A stretch of 64,000 nt of DNA, taken from positions 124,001-188,000 of the forward strand of contig NZ_JAIVKK010000007.1 of the NCBI RefSeq assembly GCF_020524005.1, read 5' to 3'. The position numbers and the translations under genes were made by a program. Shown here piece after piece: positions 30,713-39,059 of this stretch (within the stretch, counting starts at the first letter, position 1; every line of letters starts with the position of its first letter). Source of the DNA: Microbulbifer aggregans. GTDB taxonomy: Bacteria > Pseudomonadota > Gammaproteobacteria > Pseudomonadales > Cellvibrionaceae. A model generated the notes under the pieces. It saw nothing but the letters and a program-made list of their open reading frames with translations, did no database searches and was not told the DNA's origin.

Positions 30713-31339
30713 ATGTCTGAATTCAAACTGAATGCCAGCGTCCGCAGCGACGAAGGGAAAGGTGCGAGCCGCCGCCTGCGTCGCCTGGAAGCAAAAGTTC
30801 CGGCCATCATCTACGGTGGCGAAGTTGAGCCGCAATCCATCGCCCTGCTGCAAAAAGACATGTTCAAGGCACTGGAAAACGAAGCCGTATTCTCTTCCGT
30901 TCTGACCCTGAACGTAGACGGTAAAGAAGAAAGCGTGATCCTGCGTGACCTGCAGCGTCACCCGGCCAAAGCCGTTCTGCTGCACGCTGACTTTCAGCGC
31001 GTTTCTGCAGACACCAAAGTACACATCAAAGTACCGGTACACTTCCTGAACGAAGACACCTGTAAAGGCGTTAAAGCTGGCGGTATCGTGTCTCACACCC
31101 TGACCGAGCTGGAAATCAGCGCACCGGCTGCCAAGCTGCCTGAGTTCATCGAAGTAGACCTGGCTGACCTGGAACTGGACGGCACCGTTCACATCTCCGA
31201 CATCAAACTGCCGGCTGGCGTTGAGTCTGTAGATCTGGCTCACGGTGAAGACCACGACCTGGTTGTTGCTTCCGTACACAAGCCGCGCGGCGCTGTGGAA
31301 GCTGAAGCCGAAGAAGGCGAAGAGTCCGGCGAAGCATAA
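30713..31339 (+). CDS. rplY: 50S ribosomal protein L25 (CTC family, two-domain)
   Basis: L25 binds 5S rRNA. The 208-residue product has the N-terminal L25 domain (FKLNASVRSDEGKGASRRLRR, with VPAIIYGG) and the additional TL5/CTC C-terminal beta domain. It ends in an acidic tail (AEAEEGEESGEA). The two-domain form is usual in pseudomonads, while E. coli has only the first domain. A good AGG-type ribosome binding site precedes the ATG. The codon choice is strongly biased to CTG, GTT, GAA and GGT, as in highly expressed genes. It precedes pth by 26 bases. Confidence 0.96.
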   Translation: MSEFKLNASVRSDEGKGASRRLRRLEAKVPAIIYGGEVEPQSIALLQKDMFKALENEAVFSSVLTLNVDGKEESVILRDLQRHPAKAVLLHADFQRVSADTKVHIKVPVHFLNEDTCKGVKAGGIVSHTLTELEISAPAAKLPEFIEVDLADLELDGTVHISDIKLPAGVESVDLAHGEDHDLVVASVHKPRGAVEAEAEEGEESGEA

Positions 31340-31365
31340 GCCGGCTTTAGTTCAGGTACAGAACC

Positions 31366-31977
31366 TTGAGCAAGGCTCCGGACACGCCCATCCAGTTGAT
31401 CGTAGGCCTGGGAAACCCAGGCCCCGAATACGACCGGACGCGACACAACGCCGGGGCCGACTTTGTCTCCGAGCTGGCCCGTATTCACGGCACCCAGCTC
31501 GCGCCAGACAGCAAATATCACGGCCTTTCTGGCCGTGTGCGAATCGGCGGGCAGGATATCCGCCTGCTGATTCCCACTACCTATATGAATCGCAGCGGCC
31601 AGGCAGTCGGCCCGCTGGCGAATTTCTTCAAGATTCCCGCAGAAGCCATTCTGGTCGCTCACGATGAGCTCGACCTGCCCTCCGGCACCGCGCGCCTGAA
31701 AAGTGGCGGCGGACACGGCGGACACAACGGCCTGCGCGACATCATCGCCGCCCTGGGCAACAACCGGGATTTTATGCGCCTGCGCCTCGGTGTCGGCCAC
31801 CCGGGTAGTGCGCGCGATGTAGCAAATTACGTTCTTCAACGGGCGCCGCGTGTTGAGCAGGATCAACTGGCCGAAGCCATTGACCGCGCCATCGACGCAC
31901 TCCCCACCGCCGCCAGCGGTGACTGGAACGCAGCCATGAAGACACTGCACACCAACTCCAAAGCAAACGCTAAATAA
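31366..31977 (+). CDS. pth: Peptidyl-tRNA hydrolase
   Basis: Pth recycles peptidyl-tRNAs dropped during translation. The 203-residue protein has the family signature [17 protein letters not shown] with catalytic H27. The other conserved blocks are [17 protein letters not shown] and [28 protein letters not shown]. The start is TTG at 31366; no ATG is available in the conserved N-terminal region. The gene lies between rplY and ychF, the same order as in Pseudomonas and E. coli relatives. Confidence 0.97.
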   Translation: MSKAPDTPIQLIVGLGNPGPEYDRTRHNAGADFVSELARIHGTQLAPDSKYHGLSGRVRIGGQDIRLLIPTTYMNRSGQAVGPLANFFKIPAEAILVAHDELDLPSGTARLKSGGGHGGHNGLRDIIAALGNNRDFMRLRLGVGHPGSARDVANYVLQRAPRVEQDQLAEAIDRAIDALPTAASGDWNAAMKTLHTNSKANAK

Positions 31978-32027
31978 GATGGTTCGAGGCTGCATTCTGG
32001 CCCACCATCAGCAACAGGATTCAGACC

Positions 32028-33119
32028 ATGGGTTTTACTTGCGGCATCGTCGGCCTGCCCAACGTGGGCAAATCCACTCTGTTCAATGCCCTGACCAAAG
32101 CGGGCATCGACGCGGAAAACTTCCCATTCTGCACCATTGAACCGAACGCCGGTGTAGTACCAGTACCTGACCCCCGCCTCGACAAGCTGGCAGAAATCGT
32201 CAAGCCGCAGAAAGTGATCCCCACCACCATGGAGTTCACCGATATCGCCGGTCTGGTAGCAGGTGCCTCCAAAGGGGAAGGCCTCGGCAACAAGTTCCTC
32301 GCCAATATTCGCGAGACCGATGCCATCGCCCACGTGGTTCGCTGCTTCGAAGACGACAACGTAATTCACGTCGCCAACAAAGTGCACCCGGTAGCCGATA
32401 TCGAAGTGATCAACACCGAGCTGGCACTGGCGGACCTGGACACCGTAGAAAAGGCACTGCAACGCTACAGCCGCGCCGCCAAAGGCCAGGACAAGCACGC
32501 CATCAAGATGAAAGCCCTGCTGGAAAAAATCCAGCCACACCTGGATGAAGCCAAGCCGCTGCGCTCTTTCGGGCTCAATGATGACGAACTGGCCAACCTC
32601 AAAGAGCTGAGCCTGCTCACTATCAAGCCCACCATGTACATCGCCAACGTGGATGAAGACGGCTTCGAAAACAACCCGCATCTGGATGCGGTAGCTGCGA
32701 TCGCCGCAGAGGAAAATGCCGTACTGGTTCCGATCTGCAACAAACTTGAAGCAGAAATTGCCGAACTGGACGACGACGAGAAGCAGGAGTTTCTGGAAGG
32801 TCTCGGCATGGAAGAGCCCGGCCTGAACCGCGTTATCCGCGCCGGTTACCAGCTGCTGGGCCTGCACACTTACTTCACCGCCGGCGTAAAAGAAGTTCGC
32901 GCCTGGACCATCCCTCTCGGCGCCACCGCACCGCAGGCAGCGGGCAAGATCCACACCGACTTCGAGAAGGGATTTATCCGTGCAGAAGTGGTCGGCTACA
33001 ACGATTTTGTAGGTAATAAGGGCGAAGCCGGTGCGAAAGAAGCCGGTAAGTGGCGCCTGGAAGGCAAGGAATACATTGTTGCAGACGGGGACGTTGTTCA
33101 CTTCCGTTTCAACGTCTAA
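32028..33119 (+). CDS. ychF: Redox-regulated ribosome-associated ATPase YchF
   Basis: YchF is an Obg-family P-loop protein with ATP rather than GTP preference. It associates with ribosomes and modulates translation and oxidative-stress response. The 363-residue protein starts [20 protein letters not shown] (P-loop 9-17). It has the switch region [24 protein letters not shown] in place of the GTPase NKxD motif, and a C-terminal TGS domain ending HFRFNV. It follows pth by 50 bases. Confidence 0.97.
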   Translation: MGFTCGIVGLPNVGKSTLFNALTKAGIDAENFPFCTIEPNAGVVPVPDPRLDKLAEIVKPQKVIPTTMEFTDIAGLVAGASKGEGLGNKFLANIRETDAIAHVVRCFEDDNVIHVANKVHPVADIEVINTELALADLDTVEKALQRYSRAAKGQDKHAIKMKALLEKIQPHLDEAKPLRSFGLNDDELANLKELSLLTIKPTMYIANVDEDGFENNPHLDAVAAIAAEENAVLVPICNKLEAEIAELDDDEKQEFLEGLGMEEPGLNRVIRAGYQLLGLHTYFTAGVKEVRAWTIPLGATAPQAAGKIHTDFEKGFIRAEVVGYNDFVGNKGEAGAKEAGKWRLEGKEYIVADGDVVHFRFNV

Positions 33120-33138
33120 CTCCGCTCCGCTACACTCT

Positions 33139-33160
33139 CCGCTCCCAAATCCGGGAGCGG
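33139..33160 (+). terminator. GC hairpin after ychF
   Basis: CCGCTCCC (33139-33146) pairs with GGGAGCGG (33153-33160) over a six-base loop, 19 bases after the ychF stop. No T-run follows, so it is at best a weak terminator. Confidence 0.4.
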
Positions 33161-33188
33161 AACCCCCTCCCCCATCTGAAAAAAAGCC

Positions 33189-34103
33189 ATGTACCAATCC
33201 AACTGGAAAGTGGGGCTACCGCTCGCACTCACTACAGCATTCCTGTGGGCACTCCTGCCTATCGCCATGAAAGGCCTGATCGCCGACATGGATTCCACCA
33301 CGATCACCTGGTACCGTTTTTTGGGCGCAGCACTGTTCGCGGGAACTTATTACGGCTGGCGCCGGCAGCTGGCGCTGGGGCAACTGCTACAGGGAAAGCT
33401 GCTCCCATATACCGTGCTCGCGGTCGCAGGCCTACTCGGGAATTACATCGCCTATGCAACCGGCCTGAACTACATCACTGCTGGCGCACTGCAGGTGCTG
33501 ATCCAGCTGGCTCCGTTACTGCTTTTGATCTTCAGCGTCCTCTGGCTCGGAGAGCAATTCTCTGCGCGCCAATGGATGGGGGTCGCCCTGGTTTGTATCG
33601 GTCTGCCGCTCTTCTTTAACCTGCGCCTGCAGGAGCTGATTGAAGGGAATGACCGCCAGTACCTGATCGGAGTCGGGCTGGTGGTGATTGCTGCCGTTAC
33701 CTGGGCGATTTACGGCGTATTCCAGAAAAAAATCGTGGCCGTCTCCCGCCCGCAAAACCTGCTGGTGATGATTTACCTAGCCGGGAGCCTGTGCTTCCTG
33801 CCAGTAGCCAAACCAGCCACCGCACTTACACTGGACGCGTTCTCCTGGGCACTGCTGATCTTTCTCGCAGCCAACACCCTGATCGCCTACGGAGCCTTCG
33901 CCAAAGCCATGGCCGCATGGGAAGCCTCCAGAGTTAGCGCCACGCTGGCCCTGGTGCCACTCATGACGCTGCTACTAAGCTCCCTGATAGGCACCCTGTG
34001 GCCTGAATATATCGAGGTAGAACCACTAAACTGGATCAGCTGGCTCGGTGCCTTCAGCGTGGTTTTCGGGTCGCTGCTCGCAGCGATGGGCCGGGGGCGC
34101 TGA
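33189..34103 (+). CDS. DMT superfamily (EamA) transporter
   Basis: A 304-residue membrane protein with ten predicted helices in two EamA halves. It begins with LALTTAFLWALLPIAMKGLI, and the second half contains VVIAAVTWAIYGVFQKKIVA. Members export amino acids, metabolites or drugs; the substrate cannot be predicted. Ribosome binding is weak. It lies between ychF and the tRNA-Met/Gln operon and may be read through from ychF. No other sign of its role. Confidence 0.88.
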   Translation: MYQSNWKVGLPLALTTAFLWALLPIAMKGLIADMDSTTITWYRFLGAALFAGTYYGWRRQLALGQLLQGKLLPYTVLAVAGLLGNYIAYATGLNYITAGALQVLIQLAPLLLLIFSVLWLGEQFSARQWMGVALVCIGLPLFFNLRLQELIEGNDRQYLIGVGLVVIAAVTWAIYGVFQKKIVAVSRPQNLLVMIYLAGSLCFLPVAKPATALTLDAFSWALLIFLAANTLIAYGAFAKAMAAWEASRVSATLALVPLMTLLLSSLIGTLWPEYIEVEPLNWISWLGAFSVVFGSLLAAMGRGR

Positions 34104-34149
34104 AAACCACCCTTCGCGCTAACCCACTGATTAATTTATAAAAAAAGTG

Positions 34150-34178
34150 TTGACACTCCCCGGGAGCCACCCTATTAT
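34150..34178 (+). promoter_or_regulatory. Near-consensus sigma-70 promoter of the tRNA-Met/tRNA-Gln operon
   Basis: TTGACA (34150-34155), a 17-base spacer and TATTAT (34173-34178), followed by a GC-rich discriminator (TCGCGCCC). This is the pattern of strong, stringently controlled stable-RNA promoters. It is placed 31 bases before the first tRNA nucleotide. Confidence 0.9.
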
Positions 34179-34208
34179 TCGCGCCCTCGGTTAGCCGAGA
34201 ACATCAAT

Positions 34209-34285
<77 letters not shown>

Positions 34286-34324
34286 TTTTCCATCTGTCAG
34301 ACAGTGTCTTGCAGATAGCGGAAT

Positions 34325-34399
34325 TGGGGTGTAGCCAAGCGGTAAGGCAGCGGGTTTTGATCCCGTCATGCGTAGGTTCGAATCCTACCACCCCAGCCA
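34325..34399 (+). tRNA. tRNA-Gln (anticodon TTG), second identical copy
   Basis: The 75-nt gene is identical to the one at 29241-29315, including the encoded CCA, while the flanks differ. It lies 39 bases after tRNA-Met and is very probably co-transcribed with it. Confidence 0.97.
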
Positions 34400-34442
34400 T
34401 ATTCGAGCTGTTCAGGAAATACTGAGCATCCGAAGGCAAATT

Positions 34443-34474
34443 AAAAAAGGCGATCCTCAGGGATCGCCTTTTTT
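34443..34474 (+). terminator. Intrinsic terminator of the tRNA operon
   Basis: AAAAAAGGCGATCC pairs with GGATCGCCTTTTTT over a TCAG loop. T-runs exist on both strands, so it can also end leftward transcription from the locus at 34638-43297. Confidence 0.95.
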
Positions 34475-34637
34475 GTTTTCGGAGTGTATCCGCAACCTAA
34501 TTCAACAAGTTACTTAAGCAGCGATAGGCGTTGCTACTACCGCGCACCCTCTCAGCATCACAAGCCCTACCGGCCAGAGATCTTAACAATCTGGGAACCG
34601 GGTTCTCCCTCGGTACCCAGACCGCCCAGGCAGAGTA

Positions 34638-35516
34638 CTACCAGCTCTCAACGGAGTTGAGACGACGCAGAAAATCCTCATTCTTAATCGGGTACGGGAA
34701 TGCATTGACCAGTGGCCGAAGGTCAAGCCTTGGCGCTTCGTATGCCGCTGCGGCACGCTGCAAAATATTCCTATCCAGAAGCTGCCCGGAATCGAAGAAC
34801 TCGGGGCTACGCTGCGTCGACAGGTAATAATCTTCAAACTTGAAAGGCGTGCCATGCAACCATTTTTTGTGGCGCATCGGCAGGTTGGGAATGCCGTAGG
34901 CATCCGCAAGGATCACACCGTGCAACGAGCTGGACACAATCAACTCGCACGAACAGATCTTCTCGATAAATTCACGCCAGTGTAAGCGCGGACTGATCAG
35001 AGCGTAAGAACTATCCTCAAGCTTCGCTTCCAAGTCCGCAAGGTGCGCACCGTGAGGGATTACGCCGACACGATACCGCTTTTCAACATTTGGCTGAAAC
35101 AGGTAGGGCATCAGCAGACCTGGATCACCATAGACCTCAGGGCAATCCCGGCCATGCTCCAGCAGCGCTGCCCGTGTATTGGGGCCCCGTACAGCCACGA
35201 TACGTGCATTTTTTGCCTTTAGCACATAGGGTGCATGATCCGGACGCATCAGCCCCGTCCCCCACGCAACATCCTTGTCCCGGATACCCGCGAGCACCGA
35301 GCCAATGGCGATCATCTTTTTACTGGAGAAGGGATGGGAGTAATTGACTTTGCGCCCCGCCATACCAGCAACGATATAAGGGCTAATCTGGTCGCCAATA
35401 TTGTAAACGGGCTGGTAAAGCTTTCGGTAACGAAAAAGGTTGGACAGGGTCTTTAGTGGGTCACGACGACTGTAAAAACCATCGTAAAAGTGCAGCCTGA
35501 TACTGTCGGGCATCAT
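34638..35516 (-). CDS. Polysaccharide pyruvyl transferase family protein
   Basis: A 292-residue protein with the family features YNIGDQISPYIVAGMAG near the start, a central AVRGPNTRAALLEHGRDCPEVYGDPGLLMP region and SSSLHGVILADAYGIP near residue 200. These match the WcaK/AmsJ/CsaB-type pyruvyltransferase fold. Such enzymes usually add ketal pyruvate to surface glycans. ATG at 35516 is preferred (AAGGA four bases upstream); a second ATG follows immediately. It is the last gene of a minus-strand series beginning with the TonB receptor, and no other capsule genes are nearby. The glycan target is unknown. Confidence 0.8.
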   Translation of the reverse strand: MMPDSIRLHFYDGFYSRRDPLKTLSNLFRYRKLYQPVYNIGDQISPYIVAGMAGRKVNYSHPFSSKKMIAIGSVLAGIRDKDVAWGTGLMRPDHAPYVLKAKNARIVAVRGPNTRAALLEHGRDCPEVYGDPGLLMPYLFQPNVEKRYRVGVIPHGAHLADLEAKLEDSSYALISPRLHWREFIEKICSCELIVSSSLHGVILADAYGIPNLPMRHKKWLHGTPFKFEDYYLSTQRSPEFFDSGQLLDRNILQRAAAAYEAPRLDLRPLVNAFPYPIKNEDFLRRLNSVESW

Positions 35517-35578
35517 CAATTCCTTGACTTTGTGAATTCCATTTTCCTATTGGCACTCCTTATAACATCGATCCCACC

Positions 35579-36607
35579 CTAACTCAATTGAGGCGCCACC
35601 TCCTCAACACGCCGAGGGCCGCGCAAGCGCAGCCTCTCCCGCCTCAATCCGGAAGACCGCAACGCCTCGAACCCCCAAAGACACACGAGAACAGCAAGCA
35701 ACGCCAAAGCTACACCCGGAGCCCCAAGAATTTGCCACTCAGATACACAGGCCCATACGAACTGCACGACACACAGCAGCGCGACAGCAAGAAGTGTCGG
35801 CGTCCGGCCAATCAGGCCAACCACAAATACACCCAGCGGCGCCCCCAGGGCCACCACCGGCGCAGCCGCCAGCCAATTGCCGAACACACCAGGCTGCCAA
35901 TCACCAGCCACACTTTTTACGATCACCCCAACCACGGATGAAAAAGCCATGATCACCACAGAAGTCGGGATGGCCACTTTAAGGTCTACACGACTAAGCA
36001 GAACAAGTGCTGCGTATATCACCATGTCGATTCCCACACCGGTAACCGATACCGCAGAGAAACCTGCAACAGCGCCGAGCAATAGTCCCACGCGATAATC
36101 CAGAGGGCACTCCGGATCGCCGGCGTGATCATGCGCAGTGATCTCCCGCAAGCGGTACAGATGCAAGACCCCGAAGCTACCCCAGATCACCGCGAACGCA
36201 AGTTTGACCCACAACCCAGGAACAAGGGGCGCAAAGAACAATATCCCCAACGGCGTAGCAACCAAACTCCCCAGCAGTGCCCCCCGCAACATGGACCAGG
36301 CCAATACCTGGCGACGACAGAAGATGAAGATACTGGCACTGACCATACCAATGGATTGAACCGCGAAACTGAAATCCCGACCGATACTGGCCGGCATATC
36401 AAACAACAGCACCAAAACGGGAAAACCTACCGTTCCACCACCCATCGGAGTAGAACCGGCGGCATAGCTCCCAACAGCCATAGAAAGCGCCATAGGCCAA
36501 TGATCGCAAACGACGCCCCACAGACCTTGCCCAAAGACAAAAAGAGCCCAGAGGCCGTAGAAAACGGCGAGGAAGAGTAGCCAGGGGATATATCGGGTAG
36601 GAAACAT
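35579..36607 (-). CDS. TauE/SafE family permease (sulfite exporter-like)
   Basis: A 342-residue membrane protein with about eight to nine helices and the TauE/SafE pattern of two repeated halves (GSYAAGSTPMGGGTVGFPVLVLLF early; GAVAGFSAVSVTGVGIDMVIY in the second half). The family exports sulfite, sulfoacetate or other organic anions. ATG at 36607 is preferred over TTG 36622, since a hairpin abuts the latter; the ribosome binding site is poor in both cases. It follows SapC after a hairpin and is followed by the pyruvyl transferase gene. Confidence 0.82.
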   Translation of the reverse strand: MFPTRYIPWLLFLAVFYGLWALFVFGQGLWGVVCDHWPMALSMAVGSYAAGSTPMGGGTVGFPVLVLLFDMPASIGRDFSFAVQSIGMVSASIFIFCRRQVLAWSMLRGALLGSLVATPLGILFFAPLVPGLWVKLAFAVIWGSFGVLHLYRLREITAHDHAGDPECPLDYRVGLLLGAVAGFSAVSVTGVGIDMVIYAALVLLSRVDLKVAIPTSVVIMAFSSVVGVIVKSVAGDWQPGVFGNWLAAAPVVALGAPLGVFVVGLIGRTPTLLAVALLCVVQFVWACVSEWQILGAPGVALALLAVLVCLWGFEALRSSGLRRERLRLRGPRRVEEVAPQLS

Positions 36608-36622
36608 AGAGGGAATAAACAA

Positions 36623-36646
36623 CTAGGGCCTCACAAGAGGCCCTAG
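36623..36646 (-). terminator. Hairpin between sapC and tauE genes
   Basis: CTAGGGCCTC (36623-36632) pairs perfectly with GAGGCCCTAG (36637-36646) over a four-base loop. On the minus strand it is followed by TTGTTTATT, a moderate T-rich tail. It probably reduces transcription from sapC into the permease gene. Confidence 0.65.
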
Positions 36647-36679
36647 TATCTCAGAAAGCTAAGCGATCCGAATCAGTGA

Positions 36680-37396
36680 TTACACACCAGCCTGCATTTT
36701 GGCCAGTCGAGAAATCTGATGCATGGATGCGAGCTGTGCATACAGAGGGGGCAGGAAGCCGCGCTTGCGGAAATCAGCGAAGTCCTCTTCACTCATCTCA
36801 CCCAGCTTCTTCTCATCCACCATGTAGATGCCGCTCAGGTTGATCTTTTCACCACCGGCATTCACAGAGATGTTCTGGGTAGTCAGCAGTTCTTTCTCGG
36901 TCAGGATGGTGATGAAAGCCTTGGTCATCTGGTCACTTTCCAGGTAGCCCACCAGAGACTCTTTCTTCGCCTTGAGGTACTCAGACTCTTCGCCAGACTC
37001 GGAGAACAGGGCGTTACCCTCTTCCTCACCAACTACCGGGCTGTTCTCGATCAGACCGACCATCAGCTGCTCTTTGTTCTCTCCAGCCGGAGCCAGAACA
37101 AACGGATGGTTGCGAATGGCGGCAGGCACGAATACGCCTTTCCACTTCTCACCGTCTACAAACAGGTTTTCGCCTACTTTCAGGCTGAGCAGTGCAACAG
37201 ACTGGAACTGACCATTGTCGGAATTCTTGACAAAAACGATCGGGTATTCTGCACCCAGACGCGCATACTCGTGCGCGGTTACTGGAACCATGTGAGCATT
37301 CTTAACGTGCTCAAACGTCCCCAATTCACGAACTTTCAGCTTTCCGTGGACGTCACTGCGAAGAGGAACGATTTTTGGGGCTTCTACACTGGCCAT
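36680..37396 (-). CDS. SapC family protein
   Basis: A 238-residue soluble protein starting MASVEAPKIVPLRSDVHGKL and containing FEHVKNAHMVPVTAHEYARLGAEYPIVFVK and PPLYAQLASMHQISRLAKMQ, the conserved start and end of the SapC family (named from a Campylobacter S-layer-linked gene). No catalytic motif is evident and no signal peptide is visible. In marine gammaproteobacteria, SapC genes recur beside TonB receptors and tryptophan-halogenase-like genes in carbohydrate loci, as here, but the biochemical role is not established. It has its own AAGGTG ribosome binding site and lies 98 bases after the second halogenase gene. Confidence 0.88.
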   Translation of the reverse strand: MASVEAPKIVPLRSDVHGKLKVRELGTFEHVKNAHMVPVTAHEYARLGAEYPIVFVKNSDNGQFQSVALLSLKVGENLFVDGEKWKGVFVPAAIRNHPFVLAPAGENKEQLMVGLIENSPVVGEEEGNALFSESGEESEYLKAKKESLVGYLESDQMTKAFITILTEKELLTTQNISVNAGGEKINLSGIYMVDEKKLGEMSEEDFADFRKRGFLPPLYAQLASMHQISRLAKMQAGV

Positions 37397-37494
37397 ACAA
37401 CACCTTAATAAAATTTGAAGTTATTCTTAAAAACCCGCTTAGTATATTTTTTACACTTAAAAAGGGAAGTAAAACTTACACTAGGCACCGCCAA

Positions 37495-39057
37495 TTATCC
37501 ACCCATCGTACCGGCTCTACGGACTACGGACCGTATCAGCTCACGATGGGAAGGCAGTTCATCCTTGACACCAGCCGCACTGGATCGCACCTGATTCAGT
37601 AAAGTCTGCATACCCGGGCTAGCCGCATAATTCCGAAGCCTCTCGGGCAATCCAAGGTTAAACCCCATACCGTATGCGACATAGCGATAGCTGGCCAAGC
37701 CGAACATCTCAAACTTGTCGTTGAAGTCGATCTCCTCCATCGGAAAGCTTTGCCAGCGCTCCATACGCGCCCTCAAACCTTCCGGAACCGTCTCTATACG
37801 ACGATTGTCCAGCCAGAAATCACTGTCCGTACGCTGAGAAATACAATAATGGAACTTGATGAACTCAATGATGCCCTCCCAACGCTGCCGAAACACCTTA
37901 TTAAAGTGTCGTGATAGAGGCTCCATTTCCTCATATCTCGAGGGGAAACGCTCAATGAGCATCTTGACCGACTGTTCAATCATGGAAATGGCTGTGGCCT
38001 CAAGAGGCTCTACAAACCCAGCCGAAAGGCCTACAGCAACACAGTTCTTCTGCCAAAACGACTCGCGATAGCCCACTCGCATTGGTATCTTACGAGCATT
38101 CAACCGGTCACTGTTTACGCCTGTATATCGCTCCAGAACTGACATCGCTTCATCATCTGTTGCGTGATCACTGGAATATACATAGCCAACCCCGCTGCGG
38201 GATTGCAGACCAATATCCCAAACCCAACCAGCGCGCTCGGCCTGAGAATGGGTATATGACAGAATCGGACCACTCTCAGGATCCGAGTACGGCAACTGTA
38301 CCGCCAACGCAGCATTGGTCAGCAACTGGTTTCCCACATCAAGAAAGCGAACACCTAACGACTCGCCCAGTAGCAGTGATGAAAAGCCAGAACAATCAAT
38401 AAACAAGTCTCCAGAAAACTCGCGGCCATCTTCAGAAATAACAGCCTCAATCCTGCCATCCTCAGCATGACGAACAGAGCTAATCGTGGCTATCTCGTGT
38501 CGAACCCCGAGCTTGCCGACACAATGCGCCCTCAAAAAATCGATGAACTTCCCCGAATCGAGGTGGTACGCATATTGGTTCAATGCAGTGTATGGTTTCG
38601 CGACCTTTTGCTTCGGCCCCAAGCCCAAATCACAGACTGCAGCCTGAGCTGCTACCGCATGAGAAAAAGGCAATACACCTGCCTCTTCGGATTCCCGCGC
38701 CAACCAACCATAAGTCAGATCAAATGGTCCTGAGCGCGCAGGAAGATCAAACAGGTGATAGTAATATCCTGGCCTCTCAGCTGGATCATGTTTCCAGTTA
38801 GAAAAGCGAATCCCCTGCTTGAAGGTCGCGGAGCACTCCCGAATAAAAACATCTTCATCAATCCCGAGAAACTGCAGGGTATGGCGCATTGTAGGAAAAG
38901 TCCCTTCTCCAACGCCAATAACAGGAAGGTCACTCGCTTCAACCAACTGAACATGCATACCGCTTGAAGCAAGTTTTTTGGCGATCAGCCCCGCCGAAAG
39001 CCAACCCGCTGTGCCGCCACCGACAACAACAACCTTATTAACTGGATTATTATTCAT
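37495..39057 (-). CDS. Flavin-dependent halogenase homologue (tryptophan halogenase family), copy B
   Basis: A 520-residue FAD protein. It has the dinucleotide motif GGGTAGW (13-19), the conserved lysine K80 in ATFKQGIRFSNW (K79 in PrnA-type halogenases) and E353 in VEPLEAT (E346 of PrnA). The substrate-tunnel motif usually written WxWxIP appears as WVWDIG (278-283), with the proline lost. It starts two bases after the stop of the upstream halogenase gene, so they are coupled. Sequence similarity to the neighbour suggests an old tandem duplication. Annotated members of this group occur beside TonB receptors in sugar regulons; the substrate, and even whether they halogenate, is unknown. No NRPS or PKS gene lies in the window. 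Confidence 0.88.
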   Translation of the reverse strand: MNNNPVNKVVVVGGGTAGWLSAGLIAKKLASSGMHVQLVEASDLPVIGVGEGTFPTMRHTLQFLGIDEDVFIRECSATFKQGIRFSNWKHDPAERPGYYYHLFDLPARSGPFDLTYGWLARESEEAGVLPFSHAVAAQAAVCDLGLGPKQKVAKPYTALNQYAYHLDSGKFIDFLRAHCVGKLGVRHEIATISSVRHAEDGRIEAVISEDGREFSGDLFIDCSGFSSLLLGESLGVRFLDVGNQLLTNAALAVQLPYSDPESGPILSYTHSQAERAGWVWDIGLQSRSGVGYVYSSDHATDDEAMSVLERYTGVNSDRLNARKIPMRVGYRESFWQKNCVAVGLSAGFVEPLEATAISMIEQSVKMLIERFPSRYEEMEPLSRHFNKVFRQRWEGIIEFIKFHYCISQRTDSDFWLDNRRIETVPEGLRARMERWQSFPMEEIDFNDKFEMFGLASYRYVAYGMGFNLGLPERLRNYAASPGMQTLLNQVRSSAAGVKDELPSHRELIRSVVRRAGTMGG

Positions 39058-39059
39058 GT

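Noticed and set aside
31863..33197. 444-codon open frame on the minus strand opposite ychF
   Set aside because: Shadow of ychF; composition reads as reverse-frame translation and no family is recognised.
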